Source: Porcincola sp945869225
GTDB lineage: Bacteria; Bacillota; Clostridia; Lachnospirales; Lachnospiraceae
NCBI RefSeq assembly: GCF_052118625.1
Contig: NZ_JBQKGW010000015.1
Span: 1 to 64,000, forward strand
Reading direction: 5' to 3'
DNA length: 64,000 nucleotides
Under the pieces are notes generated by a model that made no database searches, was not told where the DNA came from, and saw only the letters and a program-made list of their open reading frames with translations. This document shows positions 40,793-48,943 of the stretch, piece by piece. Each line of letters opens with the position of its first letter. Within the stretch, counting starts at the first letter, position 1. The translations under genes were made by a program, and so were the position numbers.

Positions 40793-42112
40793 TCAGAATC
40801 TGACGGTGATGGTCGTTCCGACGCCGGGGGCGGAATCAAGTGTCAGGCTGGCATTGTGGAGCAGGACGATGTGCTTGACAAGTGCGAGACCAAGTCCTGT
40901 TCCGCCGGTCTTCTTCGAGCGGCTCTTGTCAACACGGTAGAAGCGCTCAAAAACACGGTCCTGCTGTTCTTTTGGAATCCCGATTCCATTATCCTTCACC
41001 ACCAGGACACTCTGCCCTTCTTCCGTATAGACAGAGACCTTCACATAGCCGCCGGGATAATTGTACCGGATCGCGTTGTCACAAAGATTCGTGACAAGCT
41101 CACTCAGCATTTCTTCTCTTCCGAGAACCATGGCAGGCTTTCCTTCATAATACAGATGGACCTTGTTCTTCCCGGCGGAGACCTGCAGATTGTACACACA
41201 GCAGCGGGCAATCTTGTCGAGGTCGACCTTCTCGAACGGCTGACGGTCTTCAAAGTTGTCCAGCTGGGACAGCTTGATGATGTCATTGATCAGGGACAGG
41301 AGCCGTCTGGCATTCGATTGAATTTCACCGGCAAAACGTGTCACATCGGAGCCGGAGGCCATCCCATTTTCAATCAGCTCCGCATAGCCGGAAATGGCTG
41401 TCAAAGGTGTCTTGAGCTCATGGGAGACATTCGCCGTAAAGTCCTGCCTCATCTTCGCAGACTTCAGGATGTCCTCATGCTGGGCCCGGATCTTGTTCGC
41501 AAAGGGAACCAGCTCCGGATAAGGCGGCTCCATGGAGGATCCGATATTCTCCGCCATGGTATCGATCGGTGATACAAGACTTTTTGTCAGAAAATGAGCG
41601 AGCGCGATGCTGAACAGGATGGCAAGCGCGATGATCGCGAGGAGCCCTGGCAGAAAAGCCTCAAACAGAGACAGCATGTTGCTCTTGACCTTCGCGACGC
41701 GGATCACCGTCTGATTTGGCAGAAGGAGCGCATAGTAGAAGGTACTCTTATTCAGAGTGTCGGAGCGGCGGACGGTCGTCCCGCTTCCTTTTTCCAGTGC
41801 CTCCCGGAATTCCGGCCTGTTTGCGTGGCTGGGCAGCTCTGAGGCATCTGTCCGGTTATCGTACAGGACAGTCCCGTCCTTGTCGATCCATGTGATCCGG
41901 ATCTCATCGGAGCCAAACGAAAAACGGGCGGCGGAGGATTTGGGAGGGTCATCAAACAAGCCGCTGTCACGGAGAATATCCGCATCGGAGGCAAGGTCAG
42001 CCTCAAGCTGCGACTGAAACAGCTGATAGGTCACGATCGTGCCAAGCAGCCCTGTCAGGATGATGGCGATGATCGAGATGAGAAGAAGGCTTGCATTGAT
42101 TTTTTTCTTCAT
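40793..42112 (-). CDS. phoR: PhoR-like sensor histidine kinase
   Basis: A 439-residue membrane kinase. TM1 covers about residues 7-32, followed by an extracellular sensor of about 120 residues, TM2 at about 154-176, then a HAMP-like linker. HisKA has NVSHELKTPLTAISGYAE (phospho-His231), and the ATPase domain has DNAIRYN, VVKDNGIGIP and TGGTGLGLALV. The architecture and phosphate-gene context suggest PhoR. It follows the Na/Pi gene on the same strand (31-base gap). The matching regulator is not adjacent: a PhoB-like gene lies at 56172-56843. GGGAGGG precedes the ATG. Confidence 0.8.
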   Translation of the reverse strand: MKKKINASLLLISIIAIILTGLLGTIVTYQLFQSQLEADLASDADILRDSGLFDDPPKSSAARFSFGSDEIRITWIDKDGTVLYDNRTDASELPSHANRPEFREALEKGSGTTVRRSDTLNKSTFYYALLLPNQTVIRVAKVKSNMLSLFEAFLPGLLAIIALAILFSIALAHFLTKSLVSPIDTMAENIGSSMEPPYPELVPFANKIRAQHEDILKSAKMRQDFTANVSHELKTPLTAISGYAELIENGMASGSDVTRFAGEIQSNARRLLSLINDIIKLSQLDNFEDRQPFEKVDLDKIARCCVYNLQVSAGKNKVHLYYEGKPAMVLGREEMLSELVTNLCDNAIRYNYPGGYVKVSVYTEEGQSVLVVKDNGIGIPKEQQDRVFERFYRVDKSRSKKTGGTGLGLALVKHIVLLHNASLTLDSAPGVGTTITVRF

Positions 42113-42143
42113 TGAAACCCTCCCTTTCTGTCCTTTCTGCCAT

Positions 42144-43931
42144 TTATGCTTCTGCTTTCGGGAGAAGATACCGCGCCTCCATCTCCCGCAGCCCTTTCTT
42201 ATAGGCCTCGCTGTTTCTTGTCTTGATGATGTCCTGATACTCGTGGACGCCGATTTCGTCTTCCTTCAATGATAATGTACACACCGCGATATTAGAGCAG
42301 TGATCGGAGATACGCTCCATGTAGGTTGTCAAATCTGCCAGGATAAAGCCAAGCTCAATTGTACACCTTCCCTTGCGCAGGCGTTCAATATGGCGCTGCT
42401 TTTCCTCCAGGTTCAGGGCGTCGATGACTTCCTCGAGCGGCAGGACGTACTCTGCCTTCTCCGTATTCAGCGTGCAGAAAGAGTCGGTGGACATGTCCAG
42501 AATGTCCGTGACAGCCTGGCGCATGACCTTCAGCTCGCTGCAGGCCTCGCTCGAAAAATGAAGCTTCTTTTCATCCATTTCCCGGAAGGTGTCCGAGATG
42601 CCGACCGCATGGTCCGAGATCCGCTCGAAGTTTCCGATGTTGTGCTGGATCAGTGAATACAGGCGGCTGTCCTTCTGGGACATGTCATGCCCCGGAATCT
42701 GGATCAGGTAGCTTCCGATCTTGTCCTCCAGAGTGTCGATGGTATTCTCAAGCTCCCTGATTTTAACGTCCAGATCCTCGTCAAAACCGGAATCGATCAT
42801 GGACAGGGCATCTGTGACGGCTTCGCGGGAGAGCTCGCTCATGTGGTTGGTCACATACCTTGCCTGTTCCAGCGCCATCGCAGGACGATCCAGCAGATGG
42901 ACGTCAAGCCTTCTGAGAACAGCGGCAGCATCCTCCGCAACATCGGATTTCGAGTGCTTGTCCGGGACGGTCAGGATGGCCAGCTTCATCAGCTGGTTGC
43001 CGAACGGGAAGAGCACGATCGTTGTGATGATGTTGAACAGGCTGTGGATGATGGCGATGCCGGCCGGTGTTGCCATCTCTCCCATGAAGGTAAAATGCAC
43101 AAAGTGATTCAGCGTGTAGAAGGTCAGCATGAACAGGACAGTGCCGATCAGGTTGAAGTACAGGTGAATCATCGCCGCACGCCGTGCGTTCTTCCTTGTT
43201 CCGATGGAGGAAATGAGCGCCGTGACGCAGGTTCCGATGTTCTGTCCCATGATGATCGGGATGGCTGTCTTGAACGGCACGACCCCGGTCAGTGCCAGTG
43301 CCTGCAGGATACCAACAGAAGCAGATGAAGACTGGATGATGGCGGTGACCGCCAGTCCCATCAGAGTGCCGAGCACCGGATTGCTGAACATCAGCAGAAT
43401 GGATGTGAAGCGGCTGTCATCCGCGAGGGGCGCAACGGCATCCGACATCGTCTCCATTCCGAACATCAGGATGGCGAATCCCATCAGGATCATACCGATG
43501 TTGTGCTTCTTTTCCTTCTTGGAAAACATGAGGAAACAGATGCCGATCAGTGCCAGAACTGGAGAAAATGAGGAAGGCTTGAGCAGCTTGATCCACACGG
43601 CATTCCCGCTGACCCCGGTCAGGGAGAGCAGCCAGGAGGTCACGGTGGTCCCGATGTTGGCACCCATGATTACGCCGACGGCCTGCTCCAGCTTCATGAT
43701 ACCGGAGTTGACGAAGCCGACTACCATGACGGTCGTCGCAGATGAAGACTGGATGACGGCCGTGACGGCCAGACCGAGGAGGACACCGGAAAAGCGGGTG
43801 GAGGTCAGTTTTTCCAGCAGCTGTTCCATGCGGCCGCCGGAAAGCATCGTCAGCCCGTCTCCCATGGCCTTCATGCCGTAGAGGAACAGTGCCAGGCCGC
43901 CGATCAGCGTGAGAATAGAGAAAATGTTCAT
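42144..43931 (-). CDS. Na/Pi cotransporter with PhoU-like tail (second copy)
   Basis: A 595-residue protein with two NptA repeats (IQSSSATTVMVVGFVNSG and IIQSSSASVGILQAL) and a helical PhoU-like C-terminus (FERISDHAVGIS, YMERISDHCSNIAV). It is a paralogue of 19373-21007 but 51 residues longer. The start is the ATG at 43931 (MNIFSILTLIGG), with AGAGGATC upstream; the longer open frame runs into the promoter. Pho boxes lie just upstream, and the PhoR-like kinase gene follows in the same direction. Confidence 0.87.
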   Translation of the reverse strand: MNIFSILTLIGGLALFLYGMKAMGDGLTMLSGGRMEQLLEKLTSTRFSGVLLGLAVTAVIQSSSATTVMVVGFVNSGIMKLEQAVGVIMGANIGTTVTSWLLSLTGVSGNAVWIKLLKPSSFSPVLALIGICFLMFSKKEKKHNIGMILMGFAILMFGMETMSDAVAPLADDSRFTSILLMFSNPVLGTLMGLAVTAIIQSSSASVGILQALALTGVVPFKTAIPIIMGQNIGTCVTALISSIGTRKNARRAAMIHLYFNLIGTVLFMLTFYTLNHFVHFTFMGEMATPAGIAIIHSLFNIITTIVLFPFGNQLMKLAILTVPDKHSKSDVAEDAAAVLRRLDVHLLDRPAMALEQARYVTNHMSELSREAVTDALSMIDSGFDEDLDVKIRELENTIDTLEDKIGSYLIQIPGHDMSQKDSRLYSLIQHNIGNFERISDHAVGISDTFREMDEKKLHFSSEACSELKVMRQAVTDILDMSTDSFCTLNTEKAEYVLPLEEVIDALNLEEKQRHIERLRKGRCTIELGFILADLTTYMERISDHCSNIAVCTLSLKEDEIGVHEYQDIIKTRNSEAYKKGLREMEARYLLPKAEA

Positions 43932-44040
43932 GTTCGATCCTCTGAGGATGTGAAATCCTGATCCTGAACGCAGCAGGTTTCTGAAGAATGTCTGAATGCC
44001 GCGTCTCCTTAAAGAATACATCAGAAACATATCATGTCCG

Positions 44041-44107
44041 TGTCAATAACAATGGTTATTTATGTAAAGGATTTGTAAAGTGGACCTGACTTTACATAAC
44101 TGATACA
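44041..44107. promoter_or_regulatory. Divergent Pho-box region between Na/Pi and pstS
   Basis: Minus strand: TTTACA at 44079-44074 and again at 44068-44063 (11-bp period), then TTGACA at 44046-44041 as a -35 with a weak -10. Plus strand: TTTACA at 44091-44096, with a weaker copy GATACA at 44102-44107. These fit PhoP/PhoB activator sites for both directions. The rest of the 303-bp gap holds a GTTACG/CGTAAC inverted repeat at 44170-44189 and no gene. Confidence 0.65.
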
Positions 44108-44234
44108 TTGTTTTCTCCAAGGCGTTTCACACTTTACGGGACCTTGGTGGAAAGGGAGTCTTTGCGGGTGTTACGATTCTGACCGTAACGATTGGGTATA
44201 CAGATGCGGTAATCATTAAAAAAGGAGAACAAAC

Positions 44235-45155
44235 ATGAAGTTCAGGAAGGTAGCTGTACTTACATTGATCGGTGCAATGGCAATGAGCATGACAGCATTC
44301 GCGGATTCTGATCTGTCCAAGATCAGCGGAGACATCAGCTGCACCGGATCATCCGCCCTTCAGCCGCTTGTCCAGGCGGCAGCGGACAAGTTTGCCGATG
44401 TCGCGCCGGGTGTGAACATCACGGTCGATGCGGGCGGATCAGGACAGGGACTTCAGAACGTTTCAGATGGAACTTCGACTGTCGGCGATTCTGACGTATT
44501 CGCTGAGGAGAAGCTCGATAAAGACAAGGCAGCAGAACTTGTTGACCATCAGGTCTGCGCAATCGGCATGGCAGTCGTTGTCTCCCAGGATGTGGCAGAC
44601 GGCGGTGTCAAGAGCCTGACAACGGACCAGCTCGTCTCGATCTTCACTGGAGAGACAACCAACTGGAAGGATGTCGGAGGCCCGGATGAGGACATCACGC
44701 TGGTTCTTCGCCCGGAGGGATCCGGGACCCGCGCAACATTCGACAAGTACGCACTTGGCGGAGCAGAAGAGGCAGGCGAGGCGATGGAGAACGATAACTC
44801 CGCTGAGCTTCAGAAAGCACTTCAGGATACTGCAGGCTCTGTCGGATATCTGGCTCTTTCCTACATTCTTCCGGACGACGCGAAGGATGCAATGAAGGGA
44901 ATCGCGACGGTTGCCATCAACGATGTCGAGCCGACGCTTGAGAACATCTACAGCGGCAAGTACGATGTCTGGGCTTATGAGCACATGTACACCAAGGGCG
45001 ATGCAGACGAGGCAACACAGGCATTCATCGACTACATCACCGGCGACTTCTCTGATGACGTCGAGTCGCTTGGGTACTGCGTCTCCTCCAAGCTTACCAA
45101 GACTGATGGACACACCGGAACAGAAGATGCAGCCGCAACAACTGAGGCACAGTAA
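44235..45155 (+). CDS. pstS: Phosphate ABC transporter substrate-binding protein
   Basis: A 306-residue exported phosphate-binding protein. The signal peptide ends AFA-D (cut after residue 23), and there is no lipobox Cys. Phosphate-site features are CTGSSALQPLVQAAAD, GGSGQGLQNVSDGTSTVGDSD and the LRPEGSGTRATFDKY loop. The last 14 residues are a TEA-type tail (GTEDAAATTEAQ). AAAAAAGGAG lies ahead of the ATG. It heads pstS-C-A-B-phoU and is preceded by Pho boxes. Confidence 0.92.
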   Translation: MKFRKVAVLTLIGAMAMSMTAFADSDLSKISGDISCTGSSALQPLVQAAADKFADVAPGVNITVDAGGSGQGLQNVSDGTSTVGDSDVFAEEKLDKDKAAELVDHQVCAIGMAVVVSQDVADGGVKSLTTDQLVSIFTGETTNWKDVGGPDEDITLVLRPEGSGTRATFDKYALGGAEEAGEAMENDNSAELQKALQDTAGSVGYLALSYILPDDAKDAMKGIATVAINDVEPTLENIYSGKYDVWAYEHMYTKGDADEATQAFIDYITGDFSDDVESLGYCVSSKLTKTDGHTGTEDAAATTEAQ

Positions 45156-45180
45156 GTTCGACCGGTGATCGGCAAGGCTT

Positions 45181-45228
45181 CTGCAATCTGGCACCATCGG
45201 TTTGACGAGGGCCAGCCGGAGATTGCAG
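45181..45228 (+). promoter_or_regulatory. Stable hairpin after pstS
   Basis: CTGCAATCT (45181-45189) pairs with AGATTGCAG (45220-45228), and inner CTGGC pairs with GCCAG. There is no T run. It could protect the 3' end of a short pstS mRNA. Confidence 0.6.
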
Positions 45229-45279
45229 AAGAGGATTTGAAAACCGGAAAATGATTCAGGCACAGGCAGCCTGGTAACC

Positions 45280-45317
45280 GCCCACCCGAAGGAAGACCCT
45301 TTTGGGTGGGCTTTTTT
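45280..45317 (+). terminator. Partial terminator between pstS and pstC
   Basis: GCCCACCC (45280-45287) pairs with GGGTGGGC (45304-45311), with six T residues to 45317, just ahead of the pstC ribosome site. It is probably leaky, so most transcripts carry pstS only. Confidence 0.8.
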
Positions 45318-45331
45318 GGAGAATCCAACCT

Positions 45332-46225
45332 ATGTATAGCAAGGGAAAAGAAAAAACCTGGAAATTCTTTGTAATGCTGTGCGGACTCCTCATGATTGCA
45401 CTGCCGATTGCGATCGGCGTGTTTCTCGCAGTCAAGGGCAATGCGCTGTTTTACCAGTACCATCATACGCTCTGGGAATTTCTGTTTACAACGACCTGGA
45501 AGCTGAAGGATGATCTGACCGGAGGCGGGCAGGGAGGCGCGGCGGTCTTTATCGTCGGGTCCCTGATTGTCTGTGGGCTGGCGCTCCTGATTGCGGTGCC
45601 ATTCTCTCTTGCGGCAGCTATTTTCATGACAGAGATAGCGCCGAAGACTGGAAACCGGATCCTGCGTCCGGCAGTCGAGATCTTTGTCGGAATTCCGTCG
45701 GTTGTGTATGGCTGGATCGGTATGACGGTTCTGGTCCCGGCAATTCAGCAGCTGTTCCACCTCAAAACGGGCAGATCGGTGCTGGCGGGTGGCATCGTCC
45801 TGGCAATCATGATCTTTCCTTCCATCACAACAGTGGCGGCTGACGCCATCCGTGCCGTTCCGGTATCCGCCAGGATGGCCGCCTACGGCCTTGGCGCAAC
45901 GCGCTGGCAGGTCATCCACCAGATTGTGATGCCAGCTGCGAAGACGAGCGTGCTGACGGGCGTGATTCTCGGACTTGCAAGAGCGTTCGGCGAGGCACTT
46001 GCCGTGGCGATGGTCATCGGAAAGACACCTGCATTTCCGAAGGGGATCTTCGGACAGACGGCGACCATGACGACCGTTATCGCGTCAAGAATGGCGGAGC
46101 TGATGGAGGGTAGTGAAGCGAAGGCAGGCCTGTGGACGATCGCGTTCGTCCTGTATCTGATCTCGCTGCTGTTCATCTTCCTGATTCATCTGATTGCGGC
46201 AAAGGGGGCGAAGAAAGAATCATGA
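45332..46225 (+). CDS. pstC: Phosphate ABC transporter permease PstC
   Basis: A 297-residue permease with six helices. Features are GGGQGGAAVFIVGSLIVCG, FVGIPSVVYGWIGMTVLVP, the EAA motif AYGLGATRWQVIHQIVMPA and ARAFGEALAVAMVIGKTP. The ATG at 45332 has GGAG 11 bases upstream; an open TTG start further up lies inside the terminator stem and is rejected. It overlaps pstA by four bases (ATGA). Confidence 0.92.
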   Translation: MYSKGKEKTWKFFVMLCGLLMIALPIAIGVFLAVKGNALFYQYHHTLWEFLFTTTWKLKDDLTGGGQGGAAVFIVGSLIVCGLALLIAVPFSLAAAIFMTEIAPKTGNRILRPAVEIFVGIPSVVYGWIGMTVLVPAIQQLFHLKTGRSVLAGGIVLAIMIFPSITTVAADAIRAVPVSARMAAYGLGATRWQVIHQIVMPAAKTSVLTGVILGLARAFGEALAVAMVIGKTPAFPKGIFGQTATMTTVIASRMAELMEGSEAKAGLWTIAFVLYLISLLFIFLIHLIAAKGAKKES

Positions 46226-47142
46226 CAGAGATTAAAAACGAGCAGACAAAAGATCTGACACCCTCCAGAGGTCTGATCGGACGCGCAAAGGCTGTTGACC
46301 GGATCTGGACCGTCGTGTTTTACCTGGTTGCACTGTTTTTCCTTCTTCTGCTGTTTGCGTTTGCAGGTTACGTTATCATCAAGGGCTTTGCCGGTGCAAC
46401 GCCGGAGATGTTCAGGTTTGACAGAAATGGAATCGGAAACTATTTCTTCAACACCATCTATCTGGTTTTTCTGTCTCTTTTGATCTCAGTGCCGATCGGT
46501 GTGATGGGCGGGATCTACATGGCAGAATATGCAAAAGACAATGCTTTTACGAAATTTCTCCGAATCGCAATCGAGACGCTGTCCTCCCTGCCGTCAATCG
46601 TAGTCGGCCTGTTCGGATATCTGATCTTTCTGGTTGCGACCCATTCACAGCCAAGCCTTCTGGCAGGTTCGATCTGTGTGGCCATTCTGTCCCTCCCGCT
46701 GATGACGACAACGACGGAGGATGCGCTCAGAAGCCTTCCGCCGAGCTATAAGCTCGGGTCTCTTGGCATGGGGGCGACGCTCCGGCAGACGATCCAGTCG
46801 GTTCTGATTCCGGCCTGTGTTCCGAGAATTATCACGGGCGTCATTCTGGCCGCCGGCCGTGGTTTTGGCGAGGCAGCAGCACTTCTGTATACATCCGGTT
46901 CCGACACCAACATCAAGTGGAATCCACATACGTGGATCAATCCGTCGCTGAACCCGTTTAACCCGCTCAGACGCGGCGGCACCCTCTCTCTGAAAATATG
47001 GTCCTCCTTCACGGCGTCCGTCGGCGCGGAGGATGTTGCCAACCTGAGTGCGGCGATTCTGATGATTCTGGTGCTGTCCTTCTCCCTGCTTGCGCATTAC
47101 CTGGAGGGGAGAATCCGGAAGAAGATGGGCGATACCAAGTGA
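46222..47142 (+). CDS. pstA: Phosphate ABC transporter permease PstA
   Basis: A 306-residue second permease. Features are IETLSSLPSIVVGLFGYLIF, LPLMTTTTEDALRSLP, the EAA motif LGSLGMGATLRQTIQSVLIPA and AAGRGFGEAAALLYTSG. The first 40 residues are hydrophilic and cytoplasmic. It starts within the stop of pstC, so translation is coupled. Confidence 0.92.
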   Translation: MTEIKNEQTKDLTPSRGLIGRAKAVDRIWTVVFYLVALFFLLLLFAFAGYVIIKGFAGATPEMFRFDRNGIGNYFFNTIYLVFLSLLISVPIGVMGGIYMAEYAKDNAFTKFLRIAIETLSSLPSIVVGLFGYLIFLVATHSQPSLLAGSICVAILSLPLMTTTTEDALRSLPPSYKLGSLGMGATLRQTIQSVLIPACVPRIITGVILAAGRGFGEAAALLYTSGSDTNIKWNPHTWINPSLNPFNPLRRGGTLSLKIWSSFTASVGAEDVANLSAAILMILVLSFSLLAHYLEGRIRKKMGDTK

Positions 47143-47164
47143 GCCTTTGGGAGGATAAGAAGAG

Positions 47165-47926
47165 ATGAGTGAAAACAGCAAGTTTACAGCGAGAAATCTG
47201 AATCTCTACTACGGGGATTTCCATGCGCTGAAGAATATCAATTTTGAAATCGAGGCCAACAAGATCACGGCACTGATCGGACCCTCCGGCTGCGGCAAGT
47301 CAACCTTCCTGAAGACCTTGAACCGTATGAACGATTTCGTCGAAGGCTGCAAAATTGAAGGAGATGTCCTTCTGGACGGAAAAGACATCTATAAGACAGA
47401 CATGAGCGCCATCGAGCTGAGGCAGAGAGTCGGGATGGTCTTCCAGCAGCCCAATCCTTTTCCGAAATCCATTTATGAGAATGTCGCCTATGGCCCGAGA
47501 ATTCGTGGGATCAAAAAGAAGAGCGAACTGGATGAGATTGTAGAGACCTCCCTGCGCGAGGTCGGAATCTGGGATGAATTCAAGGACCGCCTGCACAAGT
47601 CTGCGCTGGGACTCTCCGGCGGGCAGCAGCAGCGGCTCTGTATTGCGAGGACCGTCGCCGTTCATCCGGAGGTTGTTCTGATGGATGAGCCGACTTCCGC
47701 ACTGGACCCGATCTCCACGATGAAGATCGAGGATCTGGCCGTGGAAATGAAGAAAAAATACACCATCGTGATTGTCACGCACAACATGCAGCAGGCAAAC
47801 CGGATCTCTGACACAACTGCCTTCTTCCTGCTGGGTGAGCTGATCGAGACCGGTGCGACAAAGGATCTCTTCCTTAATCCGAAGAACAAGAAGACGGAAG
47901 AATACATCACCGGAAGGTTCGGCTGA
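47165..47926 (+). CDS. pstB: Phosphate ABC transporter ATPase PstB
   Basis: A 253-residue ATPase of normal length. Walker A is GPSGCGKST, with the PstB-typical LNRMNDF after it. The Q-loop is MVFQQPNPFPKSIYENVAYG, signature LSGGQQQRL, Walker B VVLMDEPTSALDPIS and H-loop THNMQQA. GGGAGGA precedes the ATG. The 189-bp gap to phoU holds no obvious gene. Confidence 0.94.
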   Translation: MSENSKFTARNLNLYYGDFHALKNINFEIEANKITALIGPSGCGKSTFLKTLNRMNDFVEGCKIEGDVLLDGKDIYKTDMSAIELRQRVGMVFQQPNPFPKSIYENVAYGPRIRGIKKKSELDEIVETSLREVGIWDEFKDRLHKSALGLSGGQQQRLCIARTVAVHPEVVLMDEPTSALDPISTMKIEDLAVEMKKKYTIVIVTHNMQQANRISDTTAFFLLGELIETGATKDLFLNPKNKKTEEYITGRFG

Positions 47927-48115
47927 CTGCCGGGCACGGCAGGGAACAGGCGGCCGCATCAGACTGGAAGCGGCTTGTCAGCTGTGCAGTGGAGGATGAT
48001 GGGGACTGAAGAAGCTTACGCAGGCAGAAGACCGGTTGAGCATATACCAGAGAAAGACAGACGGACTGAAAGAGAGTCACCCAGGCAGTTCGTCCCGGAG
48101 AGTCAGGAGGTAAGT

Positions 48116-48811
48116 ATGGGAACACGGAAAGGATATGACCTGGAGTTGAAGGAGATCAATGACCGGGTGGAGACGATGGGCAAGCAGGTGCTGCTCGCCA
48201 TTGACCGGACGATCATCGCGCTGGAGAAGATGGATGTCGTGGCGGCGAATGCGATCATGAAGAATGATGCACTGATCGATGCGATGGAGACAGACATCGA
48301 GGAGCGGTGTATTCAGATTGTCGTCAAGGAGCAGCCAATCGCATCGGACTGGAGACGGCTGGCGAGCTACATGCGGATGATCAGCGACCTGGAGCGGATC
48401 GCGGACAACTGCAGTGACATCGCCATCTACATCAAGAAGCTGGCGTCCCTGAAAACCGTCACGCCTCCGGCTCATCTTGGTGAGGCCTTCTCGTCCATGA
48501 GGCAGATGGTTGCCGACATGGTGGAGGCCTTCCATAATGAAGATCTTCAGCTGGCAGAAAAGGTCGTAAAGGCAGATGATGTCATCGATAATCTGTTTGA
48601 GAAGAATGTTCAGGAAATCCGGGATGCCATCAAGGCAGACACAGATGCCATCGAGCAGTATCTGGATTATCTGTTCATCGACAAGTATGTAGAGCGGATG
48701 GCGGACCACGTGACCGCCGTCGCGTCCTGGATTTCTTTTATCACAAAGGGCGAACTGAACATCATGTTCACGGACCGCTATGCCAGGGAGAGCAAGGACG
48801 ACCCGCAGTGA
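48116..48811 (+). CDS. phoU: Phosphate transport regulator PhoU
   Basis: A 231-residue all-helical protein with two three-helix repeats carrying the metal motif: DLERIADNCSDIAIY in the first half and YVERMADHVTAVASW in the second. PhoU damps Pst uptake and PhoR signalling at the membrane. The start is ATG 48116, with CAGGAGG 5 bases upstream; the longer open frame (from 47975) is non-conserved. It is the last gene of the pst operon. Confidence 0.92.
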   Translation: MGTRKGYDLELKEINDRVETMGKQVLLAIDRTIIALEKMDVVAANAIMKNDALIDAMETDIEERCIQIVVKEQPIASDWRRLASYMRMISDLERIADNCSDIAIYIKKLASLKTVTPPAHLGEAFSSMRQMVADMVEAFHNEDLQLAEKVVKADDVIDNLFEKNVQEIRDAIKADTDAIEQYLDYLFIDKYVERMADHVTAVASWISFITKGELNIMFTDRYARESKDDPQ

Positions 48812-48841
48812 CAGCAGAAGCCACGACGGCCTTTCTTATTT

Positions 48842-48858
48842 TTTACAGACATTTCACG
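48842..48858 (+). promoter_or_regulatory. Pho box upstream of the exported phosphatase gene
   Basis: TTTACA at 48842-48847 and TTCACG at 48853-48858, an 11-bp direct repeat. A further TTCACA lies at 48876-48881. It agrees with phosphate-starvation control of the phosphatase. Confidence 0.5.
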
Positions 48859-48943
48859 GCGGCAGGCGGTCAGAGTTCACATTCTGCATGTACACTCTTC
48901 CTGTAATCAAAAAAACAGGATAACTTGCAGGAGGGAAAACGAA

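Noticed and set aside
45302..45331. Earlier TTG start for pstC
   Set aside because: It falls inside the terminator stem and T run and would have no ribosome site; ATG 45332 gives the normal length.
47975..48115. 47-residue N-terminal extension of PhoU
   Set aside because: The sequence is not PhoU-like and CAGGAGG lies directly before ATG 48116.
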